Shown: in pieces, positions 1-8,070 of the stretch | Numbering within the stretch: position 1 is the first letter of the stretch | Layout: each line of letters starts with the position of its first letter | NCBI GenBank assembly: GCA_002256385.1 | Contig: NKJD01000005.1 | Location: forward strand, 1 to 64,000 | Reading direction: 5' to 3' | Length of the DNA stretch: 64,000 bases | Source of the DNA: Flavobacterium sp. BFFFF2 | GTDB taxonomy: Bacteria > Bacteroidota > Bacteroidia > Flavobacteriales > Flavobacteriaceae | Translations under genes and position numbers: made by a program | The notes under the pieces: generated by a model | Seen by the model: the letters and a program-made list of their open reading frames with translations, nothing else | The model's database searches: none | What the model was told of the DNA's origin: nothing

Positions 1-166
1 TAACTCTTTATCTTTACAAACTGGACTGGTATTCTTCATCAGAAAAATTATGTGGTAATAATTCTCTAATGTAATGAATATCAGTCTTTTATCCAAATTT
101 CTTTATGGCTATTTTGTTGATTTTCAATGAAATATATTTTTTGTCATGTACTGAAGATAAAATGAG
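1..166. other. left-edge non-coding stretch
   Basis: AT-rich sequence with no convincing gene. On the minus strand, roughly 88 down to 14, there is an open stretch of about 22 codons that reads like a protein C-terminus and ends at a TAA at 14-16. It has no start codon and an in-frame stop directly upstream, so it is at most a remnant. Confidence 0.4.
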
Positions 167-805
167 TTACAAATTTACTTTCGCTTTTTCATCAGCTGGG
201 ATGTTAGCCGTATCATAACCCCCAAATTCGCGCATGTATGAACGAACTGATGCGCCATTGTGATCGCGGCAACGCCATTTGCCGTTAGAATTTAAAAACC
301 GTTTAACGGAACTCACGCCACCCAAGTGAGCTGCAGCTAAAATACCTGATTCGGTAATTTTTACGCCAGCAACCACTTTTCCTTCAAAATACGAAATATA
401 TTTTGCCAAAGCATCTTTGTTTTGGGCTAACAAAGCCACAAATGCTTCCTCTTGCAAACGGGGAGATTGTAAAAAACGGGAAGTATTATGAATCCCTACT
501 TTTTTGAGTGTATTGGGGCCAAATTGGTATTTACCCAAGAACCCCCATGGATTGATTTTTTTGTATTTTCCTTGTGATTCTCTAAATGCTACGGCGTTTT
601 TGAAACCTACAAAAAAGTGACCTGTAAAAGGTACTTGATAAGCCGCATATTCATGCAAATCAGTGGTGGGGAAAACAAAGAGGAGTGCTTTGTTGTTGGT
701 GTGAAAATCCGCTAATGGCGGCATCTTAGATTCTTTTTTAAAACCTGAACTGATAAAGATTACCAGTAATAATACCGTCGTGTAATATAAGCCGGATTTA
801 GTCAT
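167..805 (-). CDS. lysozyme/transglycosylase-like exported protein
   Basis: Predicted 212-residue protein. I start it at the ATG at 805 rather than at the ATG ten codons upstream, because this places a hydrophobic signal anchor (residues about 4-20) at the N-terminus. The central part carries an AFRESQGKY motif followed by an NPWGFLGKYQFG segment. That pattern, a catalytic-type Glu then a G-x-YQFG loop, is seen in lysozyme-fold muramidases and lytic transglycosylases of Bacteroidota. A later GILAAAHLGG helix is also typical of that fold. The likely role is peptidoglycan cleavage in the periplasm. It lies 95 bp downstream of the DUF2279 gene and may be the last gene of the dapF-mltG operon, which would fit a cell-wall role. 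The family assignment rests on motif recognition only. Confidence 0.6.
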   Translation of the reverse strand: MTKSGLYYTTVLLLVIFISSGFKKESKMPPLADFHTNNKALLFVFPTTDLHEYAAYQVPFTGHFFVGFKNAVAFRESQGKYKKINPWGFLGKYQFGPNTLKKVGIHNTSRFLQSPRLQEEAFVALLAQNKDALAKYISYFEGKVVAGVKITESGILAAAHLGGVSSVKRFLNSNGKWRCRDHNGASVRSYMREFGGYDTANIPADEKAKVNL

Positions 806-900
806 ATTTGTTGATTTCTCAGCAGCTGTCACCACACTGAATTAGCGAAGCAAAGATACGAAAAAAACTAGACTATTGATTTTTAATTAGTTAAGATTAT

Positions 901-1809
901 CTAAAAATACAAGCCAACCCATTCTGGCTTGCCATGCGTAGAAAACGACAACGCAGGAGCAGGGATTTTCAGTAGGTTTACCGCTTTAAAAACATACTTT
1001 AACAAGGTGTTTTTGGTTTTAATTTTCGTTAAATCGACATCCAAACTCACATAGAATTTACGGGTACGTTGGGTGTCTGGAAAAAATACATCGTTGACCA
1101 ATAAGTCATCGCCAGTAATCATGCCGCGGCCGCCATAACCAACCGCTATATTGAGCCAATTTGGAATAGGTTTCCAGTGAATAAATGATTTGATATTGGC
1201 CGAAAGCCAATAGGTTTGTCCATTGTAATCTTTAATGAGTTGTTCTGAAACAGTTTGCCCCAACACTTGCGGACGCAATCCAGGATAGGGGGTGGTATGA
1301 TACGAAAATTTGGGGATAATTCGCTGCTCATGCCATAGTTGATCTTGCACAACAAACAGGCCTGCACCGGTGGTATTGCCAATTAAATCGCCATAAGAGG
1401 CACCCCATTGCGATGACATGCCGTCCATGAGTTCAATACCTGCCAAATAAGTCCAACTGATTAAAGCGCCTTGCCAAACAGCTTTTGAACGTGTAGCTCC
1501 GGCCGCCTCAAATCCTTCCGCAACAATAGATGAAAGTTGATACCCAGCATAGCCATGTCCCATTTTATCCATTTGCAGCCATTCGTTGTTGTCATTTTTC
1601 CAATGAAAAGCGCTTCTTGGGTAATCTGCATACCACAATTGATTGAGCGCCAATAATGAGCCCAGACCTGCTGTACCGGAAGCCGTCCAAACGATCCATT
1701 CTTTTGACTTTATTGGTTTAATAATGGAGTCACTTGCTTTTTGAGCAAAAGCGAGGGAACCAACGAAAAATATAACAATTAGCGTAAAGTACCTTGTGCA
1801 TTGAGCCAT
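901..1809 (-). CDS. DUF2279 (YfiM-like) outer-envelope protein
   Basis: Predicted 302-residue protein with a cleavable signal peptide (hydrophobic residues about 8-20, ending SLAFAQ). The body has the features of DUF2279: a MDKMGHGYAGYQLS segment near residues 80-95, then a GIELMDGMSSQWGASYGDLIGNTTGA stretch in two parts near 124-149. Function is unknown in this family; its members are small envelope proteins of Gram-negative bacteria. The start at 1809 lies inside the end of mltG, an overlap of 31 bp, which suggests translational coupling in the dapF-GNAT-mltG operon. No alternative start removes the overlap without losing the signal peptide. Confidence 0.75.
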   Translation of the reverse strand: MAQCTRYFTLIVIFFVGSLAFAQKASDSIIKPIKSKEWIVWTASGTAGLGSLLALNQLWYADYPRSAFHWKNDNNEWLQMDKMGHGYAGYQLSSIVAEGFEAAGATRSKAVWQGALISWTYLAGIELMDGMSSQWGASYGDLIGNTTGAGLFVVQDQLWHEQRIIPKFSYHTTPYPGLRPQVLGQTVSEQLIKDYNGQTYWLSANIKSFIHWKPIPNWLNIAVGYGGRGMITGDDLLVNDVFFPDTQRTRKFYVSLDVDLTKIKTKNTLLKYVFKAVNLLKIPAPALSFSTHGKPEWVGLYF

Positions 1810-2819
1810 GTCACATATTTTTTGCGGTTGGCCTCGTGTTGGGTCATGTCAGAAGCAAATTCATGGTAGCCAAAACGAGTTACACTGGCACAAAAATACA
1901 AGTAGTCGTGTTCGGCTGGACTGAGTACCGCGTCAATAGCATCGACATCGGGCATAGCTATTGGGCCTGGAGGTAATCCAGCATGTAAATAGGTGTTGTA
2001 AAGGGAGGCTGTGTATAAGTCTTTGAGCAACACTCTTTTGATGATTTGGTCAAAATGATTGGTCTGTTTTTTGAGGGCATAAATCACGGTCGGATCAGCC
2101 TGAAGCGGCATCTCTGTTCTTAAACGGTTTAAATACACCCCAGCCACAATGGGCCGTTCCGATTTTTTTACGGTTTCTTTATGAACAATCGAGGCCAAAA
2201 TAGTGACATCAATTGGGCTCATTCCTAGTTTTTCACATTGTGATCGTCGGGTCGGATTCCAAAATTTTTTATACTCATCGAGCATGGTACTTCTAAATTT
2301 TTCAGCCGTAGTATTCCAATACACTTCATACGTATTTGGCAGCAACATGCTAAATACATTTTCTTTAGTGAATCCATTGTCTTTGAGGAAAATACTATCC
2401 CGAAATACAGTCAAAAATTGCGTCGTATCTGGTTCCATTTGCGCACTCAATCGGACGCACAAATCTTCGAGTCGTTCTTGGTTATTAAAAGACAGCCTCA
2501 CTGGCACATTGTGCCGTAAAGAAGCTACCAATTGAAAACTACTCATGCCTTTTTTAAACAAAAATTTTCCTGGCCTTACGTGTTCAGTGTAATTTCTTCG
2601 TTCTGCCACCGCATTAAATTTATCCCAATCGGCCACAAATGGGCCAACCAATTCTTTTACCTGGTCATAGTTGCTTCCCGTTGGAATATAAATGTATATT
2701 TCGTCTTGGTCAAATTTGGTATTGGCCGTAAAGGCTGTAATGTAAATGGAAATACAAATTCCAATAAGGATTGTCAATGCGCCCAACACGACATACAGGG
2801 CTAATTTCTTTTTGGTCAT
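1779..2819 (-). CDS. mltG: endolytic murein transglycosylase MltG
   Basis: 346-residue YceG/MltG protein. It has one N-terminal membrane segment (residues about 7-29), a LysM-like region, then the catalytic domain with the signature ASIVHKET, whose Glu215 matches the catalytic Glu of E. coli MltG. The downstream ADPTVIYAL and AGLPPGPIAMP segments are typical of the family. MltG cleaves nascent glycan strands at the inner membrane and is thought to set strand length by terminating polymerisation. It overlaps the upstream acetyltransferase by 4 bp and the downstream DUF2279 gene by 31 bp. All segments of the family are present at normal length. Confidence 0.95.
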   Translation of the reverse strand: MTKKKLALYVVLGALTILIGICISIYITAFTANTKFDQDEIYIYIPTGSNYDQVKELVGPFVADWDKFNAVAERRNYTEHVRPGKFLFKKGMSSFQLVASLRHNVPVRLSFNNQERLEDLCVRLSAQMEPDTTQFLTVFRDSIFLKDNGFTKENVFSMLLPNTYEVYWNTTAEKFRSTMLDEYKKFWNPTRRSQCEKLGMSPIDVTILASIVHKETVKKSERPIVAGVYLNRLRTEMPLQADPTVIYALKKQTNHFDQIIKRVLLKDLYTASLYNTYLHAGLPPGPIAMPDVDAIDAVLSPAEHDYLYFCASVTRFGYHEFASDMTQHEANRKKYVTWLNAQGTLR

Positions 2820-3355
2820 ACAGATAAAGGGTTAATCAATTGGTATAAGGCTTCGTCTAAATAACGTTGATTTTTGAGAATCCATTCTTTTTTGATTCCC
2901 ACTTCACGAAATCCAAAAGTACTAAAAAGTCGGAGGCTGATGACGTTTTCTGTGTCAATATTTGCATACAATTGATGCAAATGTAACTTCCTGAAAGCAT
3001 AGTCAATAACAGCGCCCAATGCAGCTTTCCCAAAGCCTTTGCCGCGCTCAGACGATTCGGTAATGAGAATGCCGATGCCTGCTCTGCGGTGTTGCGGGTC
3101 AAATTCAAACAAATCGATGAGGCCAACCACTTCGTGAGTCACCCTGTTTTCAATGACAAGTCGAAGTTGCTTGGCTTCGTAAATGTCCAAGTGCGCATTT
3201 TCGAGGTATTGCTTTATTAAAAAACGGCTGTAAGGGGTTTGTGTATGACTCGCTTCCCAAACAGACTCATCATTTTCTAATTGATAAATCCATTCCAAAT
3301 CCTCGGGTTCCAATGGCCGCAACCGAATCAATTCATTGTATAAGGTCGGGTTCAT
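2816..3355 (-). CDS. GNAT family N-acetyltransferase
   Basis: 179-residue acetyltransferase of the RimJ/RimL type. The acetyl-CoA-binding region reads RAGIGILITESSERGKG (near residues 91-107), the motif A of GNAT enzymes, and the C-terminal half has the NxxSLRLFSTFGF helix that follows it. The substrate cannot be told from the sequence; relatives acetylate protein N-termini, amino sugars or small molecules. It lies between dapF (4-bp overlap upstream) and mltG (4-bp overlap downstream). This ATGA-type coupling is recurrent in Flavobacteriia and points to co-expression with cell-wall genes, not to a proven cell-wall role. Confidence 0.88.
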   Translation of the reverse strand: MNPTLYNELIRLRPLEPEDLEWIYQLENDESVWEASHTQTPYSRFLIKQYLENAHLDIYEAKQLRLVIENRVTHEVVGLIDLFEFDPQHRRAGIGILITESSERGKGFGKAALGAVIDYAFRKLHLHQLYANIDTENVISLRLFSTFGFREVGIKKEWILKNQRYLDEALYQLINPLSV

Positions 3356-4137
3356 ATTGGATGATTTAAATTTCCAGAAAAAACTTGAGCAGCTGGGCCT
3401 ATCAATTGAATGTTTGTGTAAACACTGCCGTCAAATTCAAACGAAACCACGAGTTCACCGCCAAGTACATCAATAGTTACCTGATTGGCTGTGGTTTTCC
3501 CTAGGTGATGCATGGTTAAGGCAACCGCAGTGGCACCCGTGCCACATGACAAGGTTTCTGCTTCAACACCCCGTTCAAAAGTGCGCAATGTAAAGTGGTT
3601 TTCACCGATCATTTGCACAAAATTCACGTTGGTGCCTCCAGGTGCAAAATCAGGTTGCCGACGCCAATGAGCGCCCTCTTTATCTACATCTATAGCCGCC
3701 ACATCTTCTGTGAGGAGCACAAAATGGGGCGAACCCGTATTTACAAAATAGCCATTTAAACAAGGTTTGATGGCAGCTACTTCATTCATAGCCAAAGCAA
3801 TTTGTGGGCCAGTACAGACCGCGCTGTGCAACCCATCGGCTGCTACAAAAGTAGTCTGTTGGTCAATGATGCCCAAAAATTGCGCAAATGCCACTGCACA
3901 ACGGCCGCCATTGCCACACATACTGCCCAATTGTCCGTCCGAATTATAATAAATCATATTGAAATCGGACGAAATGTCATTTTCAAGCAAGATCAACCCA
4001 TCGGCACCCACGCCAAAACGGCGGTCACAATAGGTGGCAATCAGTTTGGTATCGTTTTTGGGAAATGTTTGCAAACGATTATCAATCATGATAAAATCGT
4101 TGCCTGTTCCCTGATATTTAAAAAAAGGTATAGTCAT
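3352..4137 (-). CDS. dapF: diaminopimelate epimerase DapF
   Basis: 261-residue DapF. It converts LL- to meso-diaminopimelate, the last step before peptidoglycan cross-link precursor and lysine formation. The two catalytic cysteines are visible: Cys74 in MCGNGGRC and Cys198 in LSCGTGATAV. The N-terminus (FFKYQGTGNDF) is the usual one. It is the first gene of the dapF-GNAT-mltG-DUF2279 operon. A TATTTTTG element at 4154-4161 (minus strand) is a good -7 match, 17 bp ahead of the start; I see no clear -33 box. dapD, for an earlier step of the same pathway, is at 31905-32720. Confidence 0.97.
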   Translation of the reverse strand: MTIPFFKYQGTGNDFIMIDNRLQTFPKNDTKLIATYCDRRFGVGADGLILLENDISSDFNMIYYNSDGQLGSMCGNGGRCAVAFAQFLGIIDQQTTFVAADGLHSAVCTGPQIALAMNEVAAIKPCLNGYFVNTGSPHFVLLTEDVAAIDVDKEGAHWRRQPDFAPGGTNVNFVQMIGENHFTLRTFERGVEAETLSCGTGATAVALTMHHLGKTTANQVTIDVLGGELVVSFEFDGSVYTNIQLIGPAAQVFSGNLNHPI

Positions 4138-4207
4138 TTCAATTATTTGCCTGCAAAAATAGAACTATTAATGAGATGTTAATCTTTGTTAACCGAGCGT
4201 TAACGTC

Positions 4208-4238
4208 TTTGGGTGCAATTGTGAAATAATTAATTTTG
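4208..4238 (+). promoter_or_regulatory. Bacteroidota-type promoter of htrA
   Basis: TTTG at 4208-4211, 19-bp spacer, TAATTTTG at 4231-4238. This matches the -33/-7 consensus (TTTG, TAnnTTTG) of the Bacteroidota primary sigma factor exactly. The predicted transcript start is about 20 bp ahead of the ATG at 4267. Confidence 0.75.
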
Positions 4239-4266
4239 TTGTTAAATTTTAAAACATCTTTAAACT

Positions 4267-5652
4267 ATGAGACGAATTTCAAGTGTTTTTGCCGTGTCTT
4301 TGGTCAGTGGCGCCATGACATTAGCTGGGTATAAGTACTTTATCGAGCCTCATGCCGCTGGCTCTGTGGTCACCCTTTCGCCTTGGGCACAAACCCGTAC
4401 CGTTGGCTTGTCATCTGAAGCAGTAGATTTTACTGAGGCAGCCGAAAAAGCCATACATACGGTGGTCCACGTTAAAAATGTATCGGTGCGTACCGTAAAT
4501 AATCCGATTATGGATTTTATGTTTGGGTTTCGCGGCGGCCAACAACAAGAGCAAATTGGTACAGGTTCTGGTGTGATTATTTCTGAAGATGGTTACATTG
4601 TTACGAACAACCACGTCATCAAGGAAGCGACCGAAATTGAAATCACCTTGAACAATAAAAAATCGTACAAAGCCAAATTAATTGGAGCCGATTCTAAAAT
4701 GGATATTGCTTTGTTAAAGATCAATGCCGACGAAAAATTGCCTTATGCCACTTTTGCCGATTCTGATGTGGTTCGGGTGGGCGAATGGGTGTTGGCAGTG
4801 GGCAACCCTATGAATTTGAATTCAACCGTAACCGCAGGTATTGTGTCAGCCAAGGCCCGAAATTTAGACACCAATGGCATACAGTCATTTATTCAAACGG
4901 ATGCGGCGGTGAACCCTGGAAACAGCGGCGGGGCGCTGGTTAACACGCGTGGTGAACTCATTGGAATAAATACGATGATTTCGTCGCAAACGGGTTCGTA
5001 TATTGGTTACTCTTTTGCCGTTCCATCCAATATTACCCGTAAAATTATTGAAGATTTAATGGAATTTGGCAAAGTACAACGCGGTATTTTAGGCGTCGAA
5101 GGGGCAGAATTAAACAGCGCCACGGCCAAACAATTTGGACTTACCGACACCGAAGGTTTTTACATTAGTAAAGTAAACAAAAGTTCGGGTGCCGAAAAAG
5201 CGGGTTTACATGAAGGCGATGTCATTAAAAAAATTGACAACCAAAAAATTGCTACTTACGCCGATTTGACCGGTTTTATTAATACCAAACGCCCCAATGA
5301 CAAAGTAATGGTGACCGTGCTTCGCAAGGGAGAAAACCTCACAGTGCCCGTTTCATTAGTTAAATATGATTTGGTCAATTCTGAGCTCAAAGGCCTTGAA
5401 TTAATCAATATTGATGGCGCTGATAAAAAGAAATTCCGGGTGGCTGGTGGCGTAAAAATTTCCGCCATTAATAATCCAAATTACAAAGCTTTTGAAAACC
5501 AATTGAAAGGCAGCATCATCATTTCAATTGACAATGTAAAAGTGACTGATGTAGAATCGGTTCGTCAAATTATTTCAGGGAAAGATGATTCTCAAAATTT
5601 CATTGTCCAAATCATTGATCCGTCTGGTCAGTTGATTCAAATTATTTTATAA
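4267..5652 (+). CDS. periplasmic HtrA/Deg-type serine protease
   Basis: 461-residue trypsin-like protease of the DegP/DegQ family. An N-terminal signal anchor (residues about 5-22) directs it to the periplasm. The catalytic triad is intact: His116 in TNNHVI, Asp146 in KMDIALL and Ser220 in NPGNSGGAL. A PDZ domain follows (residues about 275-360) and a second, more diverged PDZ-like region reaches the C-terminus. It degrades or refolds misfolded envelope proteins. It is divergent from dapF, has its own promoter at 4208-4238, and is closed by a strong terminator, so it is a single-gene unit. I use no gene symbol because DegP, DegQ and DegS cannot be separated here. Confidence 0.95.
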   Translation: MRRISSVFAVSLVSGAMTLAGYKYFIEPHAAGSVVTLSPWAQTRTVGLSSEAVDFTEAAEKAIHTVVHVKNVSVRTVNNPIMDFMFGFRGGQQQEQIGTGSGVIISEDGYIVTNNHVIKEATEIEITLNNKKSYKAKLIGADSKMDIALLKINADEKLPYATFADSDVVRVGEWVLAVGNPMNLNSTVTAGIVSAKARNLDTNGIQSFIQTDAAVNPGNSGGALVNTRGELIGINTMISSQTGSYIGYSFAVPSNITRKIIEDLMEFGKVQRGILGVEGAELNSATAKQFGLTDTEGFYISKVNKSSGAEKAGLHEGDVIKKIDNQKIATYADLTGFINTKRPNDKVMVTVLRKGENLTVPVSLVKYDLVNSELKGLELINIDGADKKKFRVAGGVKISAINNPNYKAFENQLKGSIIISIDNVKVTDVESVRQIISGKDDSQNFIVQIIDPSGQLIQIIL

Positions 5653-5673
5653 ATGCACAGATTATTAATTCGC

Positions 5674-5713
5674 AAAAAAGCCGCCCTGTATAAAAAGGGC
5701 GGCTTTTTTTTTT
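5674..5713 (+). terminator. rho-independent terminator of htrA
   Basis: Perfect stem AAAAAAGCCGCCC / GGGCGGCTTTTTT with a short loop (5687-5696), followed by a long T run. It starts 22 bp after the htrA stop. Confidence 0.92.
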
Positions 5714-5792
5714 ATGGAAATGATCGTTGTTTAACCCAGATTACGCATTAGAAATTTATTACATGGAAAAATGACTGCAAATCTGGTAATGT

Positions 5793-6122
5793 ACTGAGAA
5801 TTGATCTAAACTTTTTTCAATTGGCTGCAAAATGGTCTTTTCGCCCCATATTGCCCCTTTTTATTATTGAAGTGGTTTAAACTTTTTTCAATTGGCTGCA
5901 AAATGGTCTTTTCACCCCATATTTCAGCTTTTTATTACTCCGTAGCGCTGCTATGCAGTGCAAAAAAGCTAAAATCTGGAACAAAAATCCACATTTTTCG
6001 CTTCAATCAAAAAAGTCTAAACCACTTCATTCCGTAGCGCTGCTATGCAGTGCAAAAAAGTGACAATCTGGAACCAAAATCCTCATTTTTCGCTTCAATC
6101 AAAAAAGTCTAAATCAATTCAG
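5793..6122. repeat. nested palindromic repeat (two arm pairs)
   Basis: An outer arm pair (5793-5820 with 6094-6122) and an inner pair (5866-5893 with 6001-6029) are imperfect inverted repeats of the same sequence, roughly AAGTGGTTTAAACTTTTTT and its complement. Left arms recur at a 71-bp period (5801-5871, 5872-5942). The order is left-left-right-right, as if one palindromic unit lay inside another. Related copies occur at 25883-25951 and, partly, near 8030-8064. Confidence 0.7.
5939..6122. repeat. 92-bp direct tandem repeat, two copies
   Basis: Units 5939-6030 and 6031-6122 are nearly identical. Each begins TCCGTAGCGCTGCTATGCAG and ends in the right arm of the palindrome. They differ at a few positions, for example CTAAAATCTGGAAC versus TGACAATCTGGAAC. 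Confidence 0.85.
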
Positions 6123-6324
6123 TTTTTTATCCTCAATGTAGCGCTGCTACACCTGCGGTAAAAAAAGTCCGTGCATTCCCAGCTTTTTTGTCCTTTTCCC
6201 ATTTTAATGGCGTTAATATTTGTTTTTAAATGGTCATTAAGAACCAACTTTTTTATTGGAGTATGCAAATGCAAACTTTTTGTAAGTGTTGGTTTCATTA
6301 CAAAGTCTAATGCGTAATCTGGGT

Positions 6325-7500
6325 TTAACTTTCATTGCGATAACTTTTGGTCAACTCAAATACATGTTCTAAAATGGCTTTGTCTTCGTCGGTAAAATCT
6401 AGATGGCGGCGACTCATTACAATGCGTGCTGTTTCAAAGGCTTTGGGTAGGGTATAGGTGGTAAAACCCCCAGCGCCTCCCCACGAAAAATCAGGTATAA
6501 AGTTTCTTGGAAACCCACTGCCAAATACGTTGGCACTAACGCCCACAACCGTCCCGGTATTAAACATGGTGTTGATGCCACATTTGCTGTGATCGCCCAT
6601 GATTAAACCACAAAATTGAAGACCAGTTTTGTCAAAACGCTCACTGATGTAGCTCCATAATTTTACTGGCTCATAATTATTTTTCAAATTAGAATTGTTG
6701 CTGTCGGCTCCAATGTTACACCATTCGCCCAACACGGCATTGCCCAAAAAGCCATCGTGCCCTTTGTTGGAATACCCCATAAGCATACAATTGCTCACTT
6801 CGCCACCGACCCTACAATGCGGGCCAACCGTAGTGGCACCATATATTTTTGCACCTAATTTTACTTGTGCTTCTTCGCCCAAGGCAAAAGGACCTCGAAT
6901 GACACTGCCTTCCATGATTTCGGCATTCTTGCCAATGTAAATGGGGCCAGTTGTGGTATTTAAAGTGACACATTCCAATTTGGCACCTTCTTCAACAAAA
7001 AGGGCATTGCCCAAAACGGTAACCGTATTGGAAACCACTTGTGATGTTCTATCTTCTGTGAGCAATTCAAAATCTTCGCGAATGGCTTGGTCATTTTTCT
7101 GAAATAAATCCCAAACATGTTCTATATACAAACAATCATCAGTAAAATGCAACGTTTCATATGCATCCAAATCAACTTCTTCTTGCGAATCGGAAGTTGA
7201 AAAAGCAACGATGTTATCGTGGTGCATAATTACTTGTTGTGCTGATAAATTCTTTACCATTTCGGCTAAAATAGCATTGGGTAGGTAGGAAGCATTAATA
7301 AGTACATTGTGTTCCATTTCAACCATCGGGTATTTGTCCGATAAATAATCTTCGGTGATGGTCGTGGTGGTGGAACCCAAATATCGTTCCCATTTTTCGC
7401 GAATGGTTAAAATACCAATGCGCAAATCGGCCACGGGACGTGTAAACGTTAATGGTAAAAATGCGGCACGATTTGGTCCGTCAAACAAGATATAATTCAT
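6325..7500 (-). CDS. GlmU-like putative sugar nucleotidyltransferase
   Basis: 391-residue protein of the GlmU-family type common in Bacteroidota. The N-terminal part (residues about 1-170) replaces a canonical pyrophosphorylase domain; it keeps the opening FDGPNRAAFLPLTFTRPVADL pattern (in two parts) but I do not see the LAAGxGTRM loop of true GlmU. From about residue 180 a left-handed beta-helix of hexapeptide repeats follows, as in GlmU acetyltransferase domains. It may act on a sugar-1-phosphate for envelope glycan synthesis; this is inferred from fold only. The stop codon lies within the right inverted repeat of the adjacent element. A TATTTTTG box on the minus strand at 7526-7533 could be its -7 element. 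Confidence 0.8.
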   Translation of the reverse strand: MNYILFDGPNRAAFLPLTFTRPVADLRIGILTIREKWERYLGSTTTTITEDYLSDKYPMVEMEHNVLINASYLPNAILAEMVKNLSAQQVIMHHDNIVAFSTSDSQEEVDLDAYETLHFTDDCLYIEHVWDLFQKNDQAIREDFELLTEDRTSQVVSNTVTVLGNALFVEEGAKLECVTLNTTTGPIYIGKNAEIMEGSVIRGPFALGEEAQVKLGAKIYGATTVGPHCRVGGEVSNCMLMGYSNKGHDGFLGNAVLGEWCNIGADSNNSNLKNNYEPVKLWSYISERFDKTGLQFCGLIMGDHSKCGINTMFNTGTVVGVSANVFGSGFPRNFIPDFSWGGAGGFTTYTLPKAFETARIVMSRRHLDFTDEDKAILEHVFELTKSYRNES

Positions 7501-7573
7501 GTGATATGCAAGGTTAGTGAGTGGTCAAAAATAGACAATTTGCTAAAATTTTAAGGAGCAATTTTGAGATTAA

Positions 7574-7612
7574 ACATAAAAAAAACCATTTGCGAGGCAA
7601 ATGGTTCTTATA
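7574..7612 (-). terminator. terminator downstream of rpmE
   Basis: Perfect 10-bp stem (AACCATTTGC / GCAAATGGTT, 7584-7606) with a 3-nt loop. It is followed on the minus strand by a run of eight T, 25-30 bp after the rpmE stop. Confidence 0.85.
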
Positions 7613-7636
7613 AAAGTTGAACACTTTACTAAATAA

Positions 7637-7885
7637 TTATGCTTTTTTAGCGTATTTGGTACGGAACTTGTCAATACGACCAGCCGTGTCAATTAATTTA
7701 GATTTACCAGTGTAAAAAGGATGCGATGTACGCGAAATCTCCATTTTGTAAACCGGATACTCAACCCCATCAACAGTAATGGTTTCTTTAGTATCAACAG
7801 TTGATTTTGAAATAAATACATCTTCGTTTGACATGTCTTTAAAAGCAACAAGTCTGTAATTTTCTGGGTGAATTCCTTTTTTCAT
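7637..7885 (-). CDS. rpmE: 50S ribosomal protein L31 type B
   Basis: 82-residue L31 of the type B (C-minus) form. It has the characteristic MKKGIHPENYRLVAFKD start and the SRTSHPFYTGKSK and IDKFRTKYAKK motifs. It contains no cysteine, so it lacks the zinc ribbon of the C-plus paralogue and does not need zinc. It sits in the large ribosomal subunit at the central protuberance. It is a single-gene unit with its own terminator and a promoter about 100 bp upstream, which leaves an unusually long leader for a ribosomal protein gene. Confidence 0.97.
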   Translation of the reverse strand: MKKGIHPENYRLVAFKDMSNEDVFISKSTVDTKETITVDGVEYPVYKMEISRTSHPFYTGKSKLIDTAGRIDKFRTKYAKKA

Positions 7886-7984
7886 GGTTTTTGTTTTAGT
7901 GATGTCTTGGGTTTTGAAGCTTTAATTATTTAAAGGTATAAACCACAATAACACCTTTTGTTAATGCGTTTTTAATTTGAGGTG

Positions 7985-8014
7985 CAAAAATAGTGTTTTT
8001 TTTATTAAATCAAA
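7985..8014 (-). promoter_or_regulatory. promoter of rpmE
   Basis: On the minus strand, TTTG (8011-8014), an 18-bp spacer and TATTTTTG (7985-7992) match the Bacteroidota consensus. The start site would be near 7979, giving a leader of roughly 95 nt before the rpmE ATG at 7885. Confidence 0.7.
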
Positions 8015-8029
8015 TAATATTTTAATCCC

Positions 8030-8064
8030 TTTTTATTGAAGTGATGTAAACTATTTTCAGTGCT
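8030..8064. repeat. degenerate half copy of the palindromic repeat
   Basis: The sequence TTTTTATTGAAGTGATGTAAA continuing CTATTTTCA resembles the inner left arm at 5860-5893 over about 30 bp, with several differences. It lies just after the stop of the lipoprotein gene at 8071. Only a left arm is seen. Confidence 0.4.
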
Positions 8065-8070
8065 GTTATT

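Larger units (their letters stand above)
5714..6324. other. 611-bp intergenic region filled by repeats
   Basis: No credible coding sequence on either strand. The content is the inverted-repeat-bounded element and nested palindromes listed separately. It also holds a partial third copy of the GTAGCGCTGCTA hairpin at about 6138-6150 and a short AACCAAC/GTTGGTT inverted pair spanning about 6242-6294. Confidence 0.7.
5728..6329. mobile_element. MITE-like element with 24-bp inverted termini
   Basis: The ends at 5728-5751 and 6306-6329 are inverted copies of a 24-bp sequence (core AACCCAGATTACGCATTAGA) with one mismatch. The roughly 600-bp interior has no transposase. I see no clear target duplication outside the ends. 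The right end supplies the TAA stop of the GlmU-like gene (6325-6327). It may be a non-autonomous insertion or IS remnant; the family is not assignable by eye. Confidence 0.45.

Noticed and set aside
14..88. 22-codon protein-like fragment at the left edge (minus)
   Set aside because: No start codon, an in-frame stop just upstream, and no recognisable domain; could be chance.
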